A DNA stretch of 64,000 nucleotides from Pollenia angustigena (GCA_930367215.1 OV884058.1:108647802-108711801), one strand, 5' to 3'; shown: positions 21,271 through 31,880, counted from the first letter of the stretch. Made by a program: numbers and translations. Notes: generated from the sequence alone by a model not told the origin.

Positions 21271-23065
21271 GTTTTTAATTTGTTTCTTTAGGTTGACTAT
21301 ACAGTGTCATACATTCAGGAGTGGAATGAAGATATTTAGCTGGAAAATGTTTCTAATTCGTGTGAAATTGAGGAGTTAGAAGTGATCGATGATGAGGAGA
21401 ACGCTTTAGATACAAATGTACAATAAAACCAATCGAAGCCGTCGAGATATTTAACAGGGCTTTGGATTGGGCTCAATGCGAGCAAAATGACTTAAATGTA
21501 TTAAGACGTTTAATGCCCAATTTTCAGGATAGTATTTAAATCAATATTAAGTTAATTTCCATAACAAACTTAAATCGTATTTAAAACAGATTGGTTTTTT
21601 GAGTTTTATGTGAAAAGTCTTATTTAATTAAGATAAAAGTATGGTAGCACTACTAAATACAAAAAAAAAATATATAAAAAAGTGTATTTATTTACAAGGT
21701 GGTCTGAAAAAAACAGCTGACTGTTAATGCTTTGCCTGTTGTTGTGATATTGAGGTCACCTTGCTAAAATATTACAATGGAAACTTAAGTTGAAATTAAG
21801 TGTACCACATCGGTGAATTAAGTTTTACTTAAGTTTTTAGTGAAGAAGAGAATTTTGTATTTAAAACGATTTTAAAAATAAATGTGTTTTAATATCAATC
21901 CGGAAAATTGGCCATAAGAGAGAAGGCTCTCTTCCAAGTGTTGGATAGAAAAAACAGCAGAAAATATAACAGATTTTTTTAAATGTAAAATTAAAAATAT
22001 GATCTCGTTTAAAATGTATTCTTTTGGTTCCAGTTGTCTTCTATGGTTTTAGTCAGGTTGAATGCCTTTTTTATTTCCTTTTTGAATTTGTTTATGTTTG
22101 GTTATAGTTTATAATCAATAAAAACGTTTAAAAGCACATTATCGATATGTTTTTTATTTAAAAATTGTACATTCGTAAACATCAACAATTTGTTAAACGT
22201 CAACACCCGCGGTTTTAATTAGTTGACGTTTTCCAGAGTGCACTGTATATCTAAAACGCTTCACCGGCAAAGCTACCTATTTGTCTTCTTTTTTGGAATA
22301 CATTGTAAGGGTTTTTCATTTATTCAACGATGGTACAAAAGAAGTGCAACTTATAACTCGTAACAAAGCGTCTAGAAGTTCGTATTGCATTCTACTTCAA
22401 AGACGAGTTGTAGTGGAGTTCATAGCTTAAACACAGGCATAACTTATAATAATATAAAGAACATATAAATAACAGTCAAAGTAAGTTCCTTGAAATTTTA
22501 CGTACCTGCCGTTTCGCTTTGAAGTTTTGGCATAAACTTATTTATCTTTGCAATTAGCCAACGCTAATTTTTTCATTGGGTTTCAAAAATGTCCAAAGGT
22601 ATGTAAGAGTTCATAAAAATCTTTAAAATATCACTGACAACAACGTATTGTATCTGGGATAAAAAATTGCCACATACATATAATGAAAAAATGTTCATAG
22701 ACTTTAAATATATTTATGTTAATTTCTATTTATTGATTCTTTCAAGAGCACTTTTAAATATGAAAAACTATTTTCTCGAAGATATTCATTATCTTCATCA
22801 GCCATTTGAACTTTCAAATACTGACCATACATATGAATGCCTCAAACTTCCTACATAAAAATAATATAAGTTTAATAAAATTAATATTATTTCTCAGTAT
22901 TGAATTTAACGATTTTCAAAACAAATGCATAGCTCATCAAAAATAGCCAACAAAATCGCCAACTTTTTTGTTAAATCGCCAAAAAAAATCGCCATGTCGC
23001 CAAACAAGTTTGAAAATCGCCACGTTTGGCGAGAAATCGCCATATCTGACAACCCTGACAGTAGT

Positions 23066-23290
23066 GTCAACTTTTAAGTTTAAAAACCCCAAATAAAAGT
23101 TTTAAAACATGGAGGCAAAACCGCTAGATTGGCAAAAAAATAGCTAAATGGCCAGTATTTTTTAACAATAGCGGCCAACTTCACTATTAAACGCGCTGTC
23201 AAAATCGTATTTTCCAATTACAAAACGTTGCCGCCGCGCTATTTTTGCAGCTAGAAAACGCTTTCCGCTCTTGTTTAGGTATGGCTGTAA
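23066..23290. repeat. Dispersed repeat D, right half
   Basis: GGAGGCAAAACCGCTAGATTGG ... AATAGCTAAATGG ... AGCGGCCAAC continues the repeat split by the hAT element and matches 15850-15950. Confidence 0.65.
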
Positions 23291-25100
23291 GTGTCTAAAG
23301 TGCGCTAAAATGATAAGCTACAAGCGTTCTTCGACGTCACGATGAATTTATCGCCGCTAAGAAGTCTACACGCTTGACATAAATGTACGCAAAATAAAAC
23401 ATGATTGCGTTCCTAGAAATTGAACTTTACAAATAAACTAAACCGTTTTTGAGTTACGCGAATATATGTTGTGCAACCTCCTCCATTTTCGAAATACCGG
23501 TATATCTCGAAAATAAGAGCTAACCTAAAAAAAACGGTGGGCACCATTGGATTCAGCGTACCCGAATTATGCTAAAACGCCATGTGCCCGGCTTGTCTAA
23601 TTTTGCAACTAGCACAGTGTTACTATTCATAAATTAATTCCATTTTTAAATCCCGAAATTAAATTTTGTTTGTATCTCTTGTTGCGTTTTACGTTATATG
23701 TTAAATTCTTGGTCCAAAAAAAAAAAAAGATTTTTTAGTAATCCTTAACATTGTTTTATGCGAATTGGATTTTCATGTTCTTTGTTTGGTCCGAATAAAA
23801 CTCGTTTATGGAGGCTTACAACTAATTAAAACTTTGCGCATGTGTACTTTTGAACGTGAAGATCTCAAAGGTGCCATTAATTCAAATTCTGCTTAAGCAC
23901 TTTTTCCTCTTTGCTACAGACATATTTTCGTAGAGGAGGCACAATTTGCTATGCTTAGATGTATATTATGGTCCGGTAACATCTTTCGCCTGTCAGTTAG
24001 AAGTAAACCGCTAATCGAATAAACTTTTCCTACTTTGGGGTTGTCCCATCGGAGGGGGGACTGTATTATTCTATGATTAAAACTCTTTTGATAACAATCA
24101 AAAACATAGTAAAACAATAAACTTATTTTTACTTTATTCTTTTAAAAAAAGTTTTTTTTTTGGTTTATTTTATTCCATTATTTGCTCAAACTTAACTAAA
24201 AATTGATTACAATTAAATTCATCTTAAAATCTGTGCTTTAAGCGTTTTGCCACAAAATTCAAATCCAAAAAATTTCATTTTCTGACCTGGCAAATAGTGT
24301 GTTTACGTTTCTTTTGATTTTTTTTTGTTGTTGTGAAAAAATGTCACGTTTCTATAAAATTGTCAATTGTCTACAACTTGCAATTTTCAAGACCTAAAAA
24401 CGTACTTTTTGATCAAACGAACTTACAAACATGCAGAAACTCATAAGTCGAAAGTGAAAGGAGCCCTCTTTATTTTCAGTCACAGACACAGAGACGCTTT
24501 AAAATTAATCCAGTACAGCAAAAAAAAAAAAAAAATCTATTTTCGGTTTCCTTTTTGTTTTTACGAAAATAACTTGACCTCATACAAGTATTTTTTCTTC
24601 TTTCCACCGAACTTAAACACAATTTCACACTCACAAATGCTCAAGTACTGGCTGGTACTTAGTGTGTAATATGCACGAACATACAAATGAACTGGAAAAC
24701 CATGTCTATATGTGACGTTTTGGCTTAATACGGTTACACGACTACTGTTGGTTGGTTTGAGGGCAAATTATGTTGTACGTTTCGTTTGAGCTGAGTATGC
24801 GAAATTCGTTCTACTTTTGGTATATATTTTTCTATTTGGGATTTTCGCATCAAGTTATAAGCGGATTTTTAAAGAATTTTTTTTTATACGTATGTTCTAT
24901 TTGTAATTCTTTGGTGTCGCATTTATTTTTGTTGTTTACTCAAGTAAAGGAGTGCAAAAAAAAAGCTTTTAATTTTATAAATTTAAATTATCGTTTCAGT
25001 ATCGCTTGGCTTTTGTAAACACATGATTATCTTTAAAATGCACGTCCATGCGCCATACTTATAAAAAGTTAAGTCTTACCATACTGATATGTTATATAGA
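23291..25100. other. Spacer with a short dispersed repeat, no genes recognised
   Basis: At 23430-23500, AAACCGTTTTTGAGTTACGCG and GTTGTGCAAC-TCC-CCATTTT are shared with 35405-35475 inside the hAT-like element there. Otherwise AT-rich with poly-A at about 24520. Open frames at 24367-24669 and 24770-25018 have no recognisable motif. Confidence 0.45.
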
Positions 25101-25395
25101 AAATAATCTTTTATATTAGGTCCAACTTAATTCCAGATATATGTCAGTCCAGTTCCAAATTAGTTATAATTCATGTTTCAGCACAGTTTCAGGTTTACGT
25201 TCTACTGAGTTTCTCGTTCGGTTTGTAGTATGAATTCTAGTTTAGTCTCCAGTTAAGTTTTAGGTTAAAGATCTTGTTTAATTTATAGTTAAGATTCTTG
25301 CTCAAATTCAAGATAAGTTTCTAGTTCAGTTTCTAGTACAGATGTTAGTTCTAATTTAATTTATCTTAGCTCAGGTTCTAGTTAAGTCGTCAATG
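25100..25395. repeat. Degenerate minisatellite based on TTCTAGTTCAGT-like units
   Basis: About 20 loosely conserved words of the type TTC(T)AGTT(C/A)AG(T) follow one another, for example TTTCTAGTTCAGTTTCTAGT and CAGGTTCTAGTTAAG. A similar short patch is at 54085-54160. Units are too variable for a clean period by eye. Confidence 0.5.
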
Positions 25396-25615
25396 GCTGT
25401 TAGTGTTAAACGGCAAACCTCTCTGAAGAGATTTTGTGGTTAAAATTGAAACATGTAAGGGAAATCTGTCCGTCAAAACCTGGGTTCGGATCCCAGCTCA
25501 GTCAAAAATAACAAATTATCGAAAAATTTTAACTCATTTCATGTTGTACAATTCCTTTTTTCATTAAAATAATTTAATGAAAATTAAATTTAATGAACTT
25601 TAGCCTGATTAATAG
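25383..25615 (+). repeat. tRNA-related SINE
   Basis: A polymerase III B-box-like word GGTTCGGATCC lies about 80 bases downstream of a TGGCTGTTAGTGTTAA region that could hold the A box. The copy at 42465-42700 (minus) aligns over the whole length. That includes ACGGCAAA-CCTCTGA-GAGAT upstream of the B box and the shared tail CATTTCATGTTGT ... AATTTAATGAAAATTAAATT ... AGCCTGATT. It does not fold as a tRNA gene, so I call it a SINE. Confidence 0.65.
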
Positions 25616-26213
25616 GAACGAGCAAAAATTGTTGAATTTTTTTTTTTTGCCAGTCGGAATTCAAAAATTCAACGCCAAAGAAATTTTCAACTTTTTAACA
25701 CCAGAAATTCACTAACGCGAAGTCAAGTATGCAATCTTGCTTTCAGTCATCAGTGTTGCGATGCACTAACTTTTAACGAACCGACAATCGTTATATTTGT
25801 CGACAAATATATTCGCTTGCAGTAACGATTGTGTGATTCTGCAATTTTTTTTTAACTACAGTAAACAGCTGTATTTTTGTAACATCTCTGTCTTAAAATA
25901 TTAAAAAAAACGAAAATCACAAAAGAGAATAAAATAAAAACAAATGAAATTGTTCTTAGGCTCCCTTGCAACGCATGTTTTTTCATTCAAAATGCATTGA
26001 AAAAGGTCTGGCCAGACAAAATCGTTCCTTTTGTGAAATCGTTCCGACCGGTCCGAAAGATGAAAGGAACTTGGTCGTTCATTTCGTTCATCGTTACGCT
26101 TTTTACTTTGAACAATGAATGAACGAGGAATGAAAAAACTTCTTTGTAGTTCGTTAAAACGTTAACAATCAAATATTTGTTATTGGTTGTTTTTATATTA
26201 TGGTGTAACAACT

Positions 26214-28217
26214 GAGCATTTCCATTTTATTTCACCGGTAAATTTCTCGATCGTGTCCGATTTCAATAAAATTTGGTGAGTGTGTAAAGTAGTATATGTG
26301 TGTAAGAAAAATGATTTTTTTTTTTTTGAAAACTGTGGCAACACTATACCTTTGAATAACTGAAAATTTTGGGTTAGCGACCTCACTCTAAAGTTCATAA
26401 CTTTTGTTGTGTAAAAGATATAAAAAAAATTCTTTTTACATAAGAATGGTATAAAAATAGGGTTTTAGAAATTAAAAAAAAAAAATTAAAAAAAAACTTT
26501 TTTATAAAAAAAAAAAATAAAAAAAAATTTAAAATTAAATTTTTGAAATGATTACCCCCTTTAATTTTTTTTATTTTTTTTATGCAAATAGCCACATATG
26601 TTCTCTAACCACCCTGAAAATTTTAGAGTGGTAGCACTTAAACTTTTCAAGATATGTAGAGCTATGTAGTTACTACAATATACATTAGCGTGGCCGTTAG
26701 TTGTATGGAGAACTTTTTTTTTTTATTTCTTATATTCTCCCCCCCCCCCCCAAATCGGTTCAGTTTTATGTAAAAAAAAATACAAAAAAATTTCGTAGCG
26801 ATAAGTTGTGTTTTAGGGGGGGCGTCCGCCCCTCAAAGTTTGCCATCAAGCCATTTATTCAAATGTAATTTTTTTGCATATGACTATCTCTTAAAAACAA
26901 CATTTTACAAGAACATGATATATGGCAATATTTTAGCTCTTCTAGTCAACAACATTAGCCTCGAAGAAAGTTTTTTGCTAAAATTAATATTTAAGAAAAT
27001 AATTAAGAAAATAACAACAAAATTCCAAACATTTTATATACGTTTTATATATATAAAAGAGGGATTTAATGTCAAGTGAACTAATTTTGAAATCGATGTC
27101 TTTCGATTTGGATGAAATTTTTTAAAGATTGATCAAATAGCTATCTAAGCTGCTTGAGACAAATTTTGCTAACCCCAATTGGTAATAAGTTACATGGATG
27201 TGAAAGAACACCTGTATGGCCAAAATTTCAAACTTTGACCCTCCCAAACTCAGAAACTTTTTGACCGATCTTGTTGAATTTGTGTCTGAACTACTATTCA
27301 ATGGGACTAACGGTGGTGCAAATTTCATCCAAATCGAAAGATTTCGATTTCAAAATTAGTTCACTTGACATTAAATCCCTCTTTTATATATATAAATCGT
27401 ATATAAAATGTTTGGAATTTTGTTGTTATTTTCTTAATTATTTTCTTAAATATTAATTTTAGCAAAAAACTTTCTTCGAGGCTAATGTTGTTGACTAGAA
27501 GAGCTAAAATATTGCCATATATCATGTTCTTGTAAAATGTTGTTTTTAAGAGATAGTCATATGCAAACAAATTACATTTGAATAAATGGCTTGATGGCAA
27601 ACTTTGAGGGGCGGACGCCCCCCCTAAAACACAACTTATCGCTACGAATTTTTTTTGTATTTTTTTTTACATAAAACTGAACCGATTTGGGGGGGGGGGG
27701 AGAATATAAGAAATAAAAAAAAAAGTTCTCCATACAACTAACGGCCACGCTAATGTATATTGTAGTAACTACATAGCTCTACATATCTTGAAAAGTTTAA
27801 GTGCTACCACTCTAAAATTTTCAGGGTGGTTAGAGAACATATGTGGCTATTTGCATAAAAAAATAAAAAAAAAATTAAAGGGGGTAATCATTTCAAAAAT
27901 TTAATTTTAAATTTTTTTTTATTTTTTTTTTTTATAAAAAAGTTTTTTTTTAATTTCTAAAACTTTATTTTTATACCATTCTTATGTAAAAAGAATTTTT
28001 TTAATATCTTTTACACAACAAAAGTTATGAACTTTAGAGTGAGGTCGCTAACCCAAAATTTTCAGTTATTCAAAGGTATAGTGTTGCCACAGTTTTCAAA
28101 AAAAAAAAAAAAAAAATCATTTTTCTTACACACATATACTACTTTACACACTCACCAAATTTTATTGAAATCGGACACGATCGAGAAATTTACCGGTGAA
28201 ATAAAATGGAAATGCTC
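26214..28217. mobile_element. 2-kb near-perfect palindromic (foldback) element
   Basis: The left arm 26214-27118 and right arm 27321-28217 are inverted copies of about 900 bases that differ mainly in homopolymer lengths and a few bases. Termini are GAGCATTTCCATTTTATTTC and its mirror GGAAATGCTC. AACT flanks both ends (26210-26213, 28218-28221), a likely 4-bp target duplication. The 200-base spacer is unique. The two identical 79-codon frames at 26840-27079 (plus) and 27361-27600 (minus) are mirror images of the same non-coding sequence. There is no recognisable transposase, so it is non-autonomous. The C10/G10 runs at about 26740 and 27690 are also mirrored. Confidence 0.88.
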
Positions 28218-28664
28218 AACTACCTACATAAGAATTATGTATTTTTTAAAATGTTTGTAAAAAATAATAACAAATAATAATCAGTGGCATATTGCTAAAA
28301 TATATTGCTTTGGATCACATAAGTAATTGATTTAACCCATTAAAGACTGACCCCCGATTTCGTGGTCCGATTGTGATGATATTTCACACATTTGATATTA
28401 TGGGCATTTATATTGACATTGCGTTTTTTTTTTATTTTTACCTGTGAAACTTTGGCCCCTAGACCATGGGTATTTTTCAACCCACTTCGCTATTAAAGAG
28501 TTCTAAAACACAAGATTTTTTCAAAATTAAAAAACTCATTTATTGCATGCATTTGATGTGAGTTTTGTATGCTTATTTCAATATGTACGTAGAATCTGTC
28601 CCAGCGGGAAAAGGAAAAAGGACGGATGCCTTCTAGAAGGCCCTTGGGTTCCTTCTTTTGGATG

Positions 28665-28998
28665 TAAAGCGTGGTTAAATTTTAAGGGCCGATGCCGATT
28701 TTAAATAACACACAAATTTCTCGGCGGCACACCTCCATCCGGTGGTCCAAATTTTCGATGACGCTGAGGCATAATTGAGGTTCTATGCCGTTAATGTACC
28801 GAATTATCTCGTCCTTTAGCTCTTAAATTGTACTTTGTACTTTGGCCACAAAGGGCTTTTATATTACACAATTATAACAAATAAAAAAAAAATTGTTGCT
28901 GGCTTATCCACATGCACCTTTTCTTTTAAAAACCCCAAAGAAAGAAGCCCAACGGTGTCAAATCACATGATCTTGGCGGCCAATTGGCATCGCCACCA
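28665..28998 (-). pseudogene. DD41D mariner transposase, C-terminal fragment
   Basis: In reverse complement it reads the same terminal region as the plus-strand copy ending at 30923: NWPPRSCDLTPL followed by a WG-LKEKVHVDKPAT-like stretch, then IQELKDEIIRHINGIEPPLC and the HRMEVCRR block. It then runs into the mariner terminal repeat (GTGGTTAAATTT at 28671). It breaks off at about 28998, where a non-LTR element starts. A deletion in the middle and internal stops disable it. With 29940-31023 it forms an inverted pair of mariner tails pointing outward. Confidence 0.75.
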
Positions 28999-29006
28999 CG
29001 TTAGAT

Positions 29007-29939
29007 TTTTTTTTTTTTTTTACTGTTAAGACCAGCACTCAGGGGATGACCCCTACTAATGCATTGCATTGTGTTGGAACTAGGAAAATAGGTAGTGGGA
29101 AGGAGGATAGAGGGAGTAGTGTTTGTGAACATTCGATTTGAACTTAATCATGTTGTAAGTCAGAGGGAAGACTTCTGCAGGAAGGTTATTCCACATACGA
29201 ACTGTGCGGGAAAAAAAACGAATTCTCTCTGTAATGCGTTGTACGATTCACCTGCCAATCGACCACATAAATATGGGCTCTTGAGGAAAAACGTGTATTA
29301 CGAACAAACGTAGGGGTTTCGGGAACATCCCATTGTAGTAACGATAAAACAGGCAAATACAACCCACATTGCGACGGTGCTCAAGGGAGTCAATAGAATT
29401 GGATGCCCTACTGTCACCAATGAGAACCTTCGCCCTCTCCTGCACGCGATCGAGAAGCTCCAAAATAGACTTTGAAGCACTGGCCCACACATGAAAGTTG
29501 TATTCCATACGCGGTCGGATATAGGTGGTATAAATAGTAAGGAGATCAGATGGAGAGAAGTATATCTTACACCGTCTTAGAAAACCGAGGCACTTGAATG
29601 CTTCTTTCGACACCTTGAATATATGTTCTGTCCATCGGACATCACATTGTATCCTTATGCCCAGAACATCAGGAGATTCTGATTCCTCAATAATTATACC
29701 ACCCATATATACAGATGAGGCACCTTGATTTGTCGCGCGTTTATGCGTCAGCACGCAACATTGGGTTTTTCGGGCATTAAAATCGGCCTTATTCGCACGA
29801 CCCCATTCCGAAATTATGTCAAGGTCTCGGCCAAGCGTATCATTCACATTCTGCCTCATAGCAGCGACATCGGTCACGCTTGGTCTGCGAACGAGTGGCA
29901 ACGAGTGGCAAAGGTTGCAGTCATCTGCAAAAGAGTAGA
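29007..29939 (-). mobile_element. 5'-truncated non-LTR retrotransposon (jockey-like)
   Basis: On the minus strand the element ends in a poly-A tail (T run at 29007-29022). It is truncated 5' at about 29939, just before the reverse transcriptase catalytic box, where mariner sequence takes over. A 3' untranslated stretch of roughly 60 bases lies between the ancestral stop (29080) and the tail. It appears to have inserted into mariner DNA, since mariner sequence lies on both sides. Confidence 0.78.
29080..29939 (-). pseudogene. Non-LTR reverse transcriptase, C-terminal half
   Basis: The frame opens within mariner antisense sequence at 30063, but the reverse transcriptase part starts at about 29939. 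It reads FYSFADDCNLCHSL, where FADD stands in place of the catalytic YADD. It continues with ANKADFNARKTQCCVLTHKR, the DVLGIRIQCDVRWTEH block, then LLTIYTTYIRPRMEYNFHVW and LLDRVQERAKVLIGDSRASN. These are typical of the palm, thumb and C-terminal region in jockey-like elements. Frameshifts near 29320 and 29215 hide the rest, which is still readable: TPTFVRNTRFSSRAHIYVVD and VRMWNNLPAEVFP. It ends at a TAG at 29080. The endonuclease and first half of the reverse transcriptase are missing. Clade assignment is from motif memory. Confidence 0.8.
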
Positions 29940-30923
29940 AATCAAAATGCATATCGTGCACTTCGTGATTTTTTTGGTCAATTTGATCGTCCAAATGTGC
30001 GTACAATCGCAAAAATCGTGGAAAAATTCGAGCAAACCGGGTCTGTGAAAGATGTGAGAACACCAGTGCATGTTCGCGATAGTGTGGCTAAAGAGCCGTC
30101 CACCTCAACTCGTCGTCGTGCCCAACAATTGCACCTCTCACGCTCGTCGTTGATTAACATTATGCATAAAGACTTGCATTTACACGCTTACAAGGTGCAA
30201 TTGGCTCAAGAACGTAAGCCTCTTAACCATTCCAAACGTCGTGAATGGGCAGAATGGTGGCAAGAAATGGCAACAGTGGATGATCAATTTTCGAAGAAAA
30301 TCATCTTCAGTGATGAGGCACATTTTCACCTCAGTGGATTCGTCAATAAACAGAATTGCCGCATTTGGGCGAATGAGAATCCAAGAGTGATTGTCGAAAA
30401 ACCAATGCACCCACAAAGAGTGACTGTTTGGTGCGGTTTATGGGCTGGCGGCATCATCGGGCCGTATTTTTTCCAAAATGAGGCCGGTCAGGCAGTTACT
30501 GTGAATGGTGTTCGCTCTCGTGAGATGATAAAGAACTTTTTATGGCCCGAATTGGAAGATATGGATGTGGACGATATGTGGTTTCAGCAGGACGGTGCCA
30601 CTTGCCACACAGCTAACGAAACAATGGCTCTTTTGCGCAACAAATTCAATGGCCGTGTTATCTCACGTAATGGCGATGTCAATTGGCCGCCAAGATCATG
30701 TGATTTGACACCGTTGGACTTTTTTCTTTGGGGTTATTTGAAAGAAAAGGTGTACGTCGATAAGCCAGCAACAATTCAAGAGCTAAAGGATGAGATAATT
30801 CGGCACATTAACGGCATAGAACCTCCATTATGCCTCAGGGTCATCGAAAATTTGGACCATCGGATGGAGGTGTGCCGCCGTGGTCGCGGCGCCCATTTGG
30901 CCGATATTTTGTTCCATACATAA
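29940..30923 (+). pseudogene. DD41D (rosa-type) mariner transposase, N-terminally truncated
   Basis: A cut-and-paste transposase of the Tc1/mariner superfamily. The frame is open to TAA at 30923. The first 20 codons from 29880 belong to retrotransposon antisense; homology starts at NQNAYRALRDFFGQFDRP. A helix-turn-helix region follows (RTIAKIVEKFEQTGSVKD). The catalytic residues are present: D145 in IIFSDEAHFHLSG, D238 in MWFQQDGATCHTA and a third D280 in RSCDLTPLDFFLWG. The last two are separated by 41 residues, hence DD41D, known from the rosa group of mariners in flies. The terminal repeat (CCCTTGAAATTTAACCACCC) lies at about 31000-31022. About 20-25 N-terminal residues, visible in the minus-strand copy at 31495, are lost. 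The catalytic core looks intact by eye. Confidence 0.85.
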
Positions 30924-31022
30924 TTGAGTAATACCAATATATCATAATAAAATAAAATTACAATAATTTCCTAAATAGTTTGTGTTTTATTCAAAATCAA
31001 CATCGGCCCTTGAAATTTAACC

Positions 31023-31497
31023 ACCCTTTATTTGACAAGATGGTAATTTCCCATACTCTCCATAACTTTGGAAAAATAACACGGCCATTGAATTTGTCGC
31101 GTGAAAGAGCCATTGTTTCGTTAGCTGTGTGGCAAGTGACATCGTCCTGTTGAAACCACATATCATCCATATCTTCCGATTCGGGCCATCAAAAGTTCGT
31201 TATCATCTAACGATAGCGAACACCATTCACAGTAACTGCCTGACCGGCCTTATTTTGGAAAAAATACGGCCCGATGGTGCCGCCAGCCCATAAACCACAC
31301 CAAACAGCCACTCTTTGTGAGTGCATTGGTTTTTCGATAATCACTCTTGGATTATATTCGCCCAAATGCGGCAATTATGCTTATTGACGAATTTACTGAG
31401 GTGAAAATGTGCCTCATCACTGAAGCTGATATGCATTTTGATTTGAACGCCCATTTTCATAATAAGCCTGAATAACTTTAACGCGTTGATGCGTCAT
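31023..31497 (-). pseudogene. DD41D mariner, internally deleted third copy
   Basis: On the minus strand ATG at 31497 gives MTHQRVKVIQAYYENGRS and NQNAY, the N-terminus missing from the 29940-30923 copy. It then jumps directly into the FSDEAHFHLS region, losing about 120 codons and the frame. The catalytic middle (CRIWA, TVWCGLWAGG, NKAGQAVTVNGV) can still be followed to a QQDDVTCHTA stretch, with the G after the catalytic D changed to D. It ends near 31080 against unrelated sequence. Multiple stops. Confidence 0.75.
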
Positions 31498-31569
31498 AGA
31501 AGGGAAGAATGTGGGATGTGTATCTTATATTTTATACGAAAGAGCCGAGGATTTCTTACTAAGGCTTTG

Positions 31570-31880
31570 GATGCTGGTACGGTGTATGCCTGAAAATTAC
31601 ACTGCATGCTAAGAAAAGCTGAAGGATCTCCAATCATGAGTCAATTTTATTTCATGTGAGCGTTGTTAAAGTAATAGTGTTCGTGTAAGAGAAAAAGTTG
31701 TCACAAATGCACAAGAAATGGCAAAACACATCAATAACTTTGACCATATGATAAGCCAAATTAATAAGCGTTTACGTTGTGGACAATGTGAAGCAAAACT
31801 AAGTTTGGTTATTCAAAATGCAAATTAAAGTTATACCCAAAGGTTTGTTTTGCACAGTTTCATGCTTGTGTCCCAAAAAA
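31570..31880 (+). pseudogene. piggyBac-like transposase, C-terminal remnant
   Basis: This matches the end of a piggyBac transposase, which excises and inserts at TTAA. One frame reads KLHCMLRKAEGSPIMSQF (31590-31645). It is flanked by TGA codons where family members have Trp or Arg, consistent with the region before the C-terminal domain. Further on, RLRCGQCEAK (about 31770) and, after a one-base frame change, KCKLKLYPKVCFAQFHA reproduce the cysteine-rich finger (CxxC ... CxxC ... CF...H) that ends piggyBac proteins. The orientation fits the flanking termini. Catalytic aspartates are not present, because the preceding part was lost or replaced by mariner fragments. Confidence 0.72.

Larger units (their letters stand above)
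20430..21539 (+). pseudogene. pogo/Tigger-like transposase: CENP-B-type DNA-binding domains and C-terminus only
   Basis: Start ATG at 20430 gives MSAKQPKLQEKANILDLLEK and then ALAKKYGVTKSTISKIK, the Psq/CENP-B N-terminal helix-turn-helix that binds the element ends. A one-base shift near 20560 moves to a frame reading ILDCVNKTFSVPGKRKTL. This is cut at 20624 by a MITE. It continues at 20968 as RASELPKMEKRLYHWFVKQR and RNYPVN, the second CENP-B helix-turn-helix domain, with a stop a few codons later. After another MITE, a C-terminal piece (21429-21539) reads PIEAVEIFNRALDWAQCEQN and ends in TAA. No DDE catalytic domain lies between, so this is an internal deletion derivative as well as a pseudogene. 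The junction has intron-like ends (GTAAGT at 21121, TTTCTTTAG before 21294). Splicing is inferred only. Confidence 0.85.
20105..22245 (+). mobile_element. pogo/Tigger-like element, nested in the hAT element
   Basis: Termini CAGTGCACTCGGGAAAACGT and, inverted at the right, CAGTGCACTCTGGAAAACGT are flanked by TA on both sides, as for Tc1/mariner-pogo elements. The word ACGTCAAC occurs at least five times in the left 150 bases and again near the right end. Inside lies a broken transposase whose central catalytic region is absent. Two further MITEs are inserted (20625-20964 and 21122-21270). Confidence 0.88.
19741..23057. mobile_element. hAT-type non-autonomous element with 8-bp target duplication
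   Basis: Termini CAGGGTTGTCAGAT (19741) and ATCTGACAACCCTG (ending 23057) are perfect inverted repeats. They are flanked on both sides by ACAGTAGT (19733-19740 and 23058-23065), an 8-bp duplication as hAT elements make. The uninterrupted repeat D copy at 15735-15960 shows the empty site. Subterminal regions on both sides carry many AATCGCCA words, likely transposase binding sites. Apart from the nested pogo-like element, about 1.2 kb remain, with no recognisable hAT transposase. Confidence 0.88.

Noticed and set aside
25440..25500. Possible tRNA gene because of GGTTCGGATCC
   Set aside because: No acceptor stem or full cloverleaf is visible and the sequence belongs to a dispersed SINE with a tail.
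26840..27600. Two identical 79-codon open frames on opposite strands
   Set aside because: They are the same non-coding sequence in the two arms of the palindrome; no motif, AT-driven composition.
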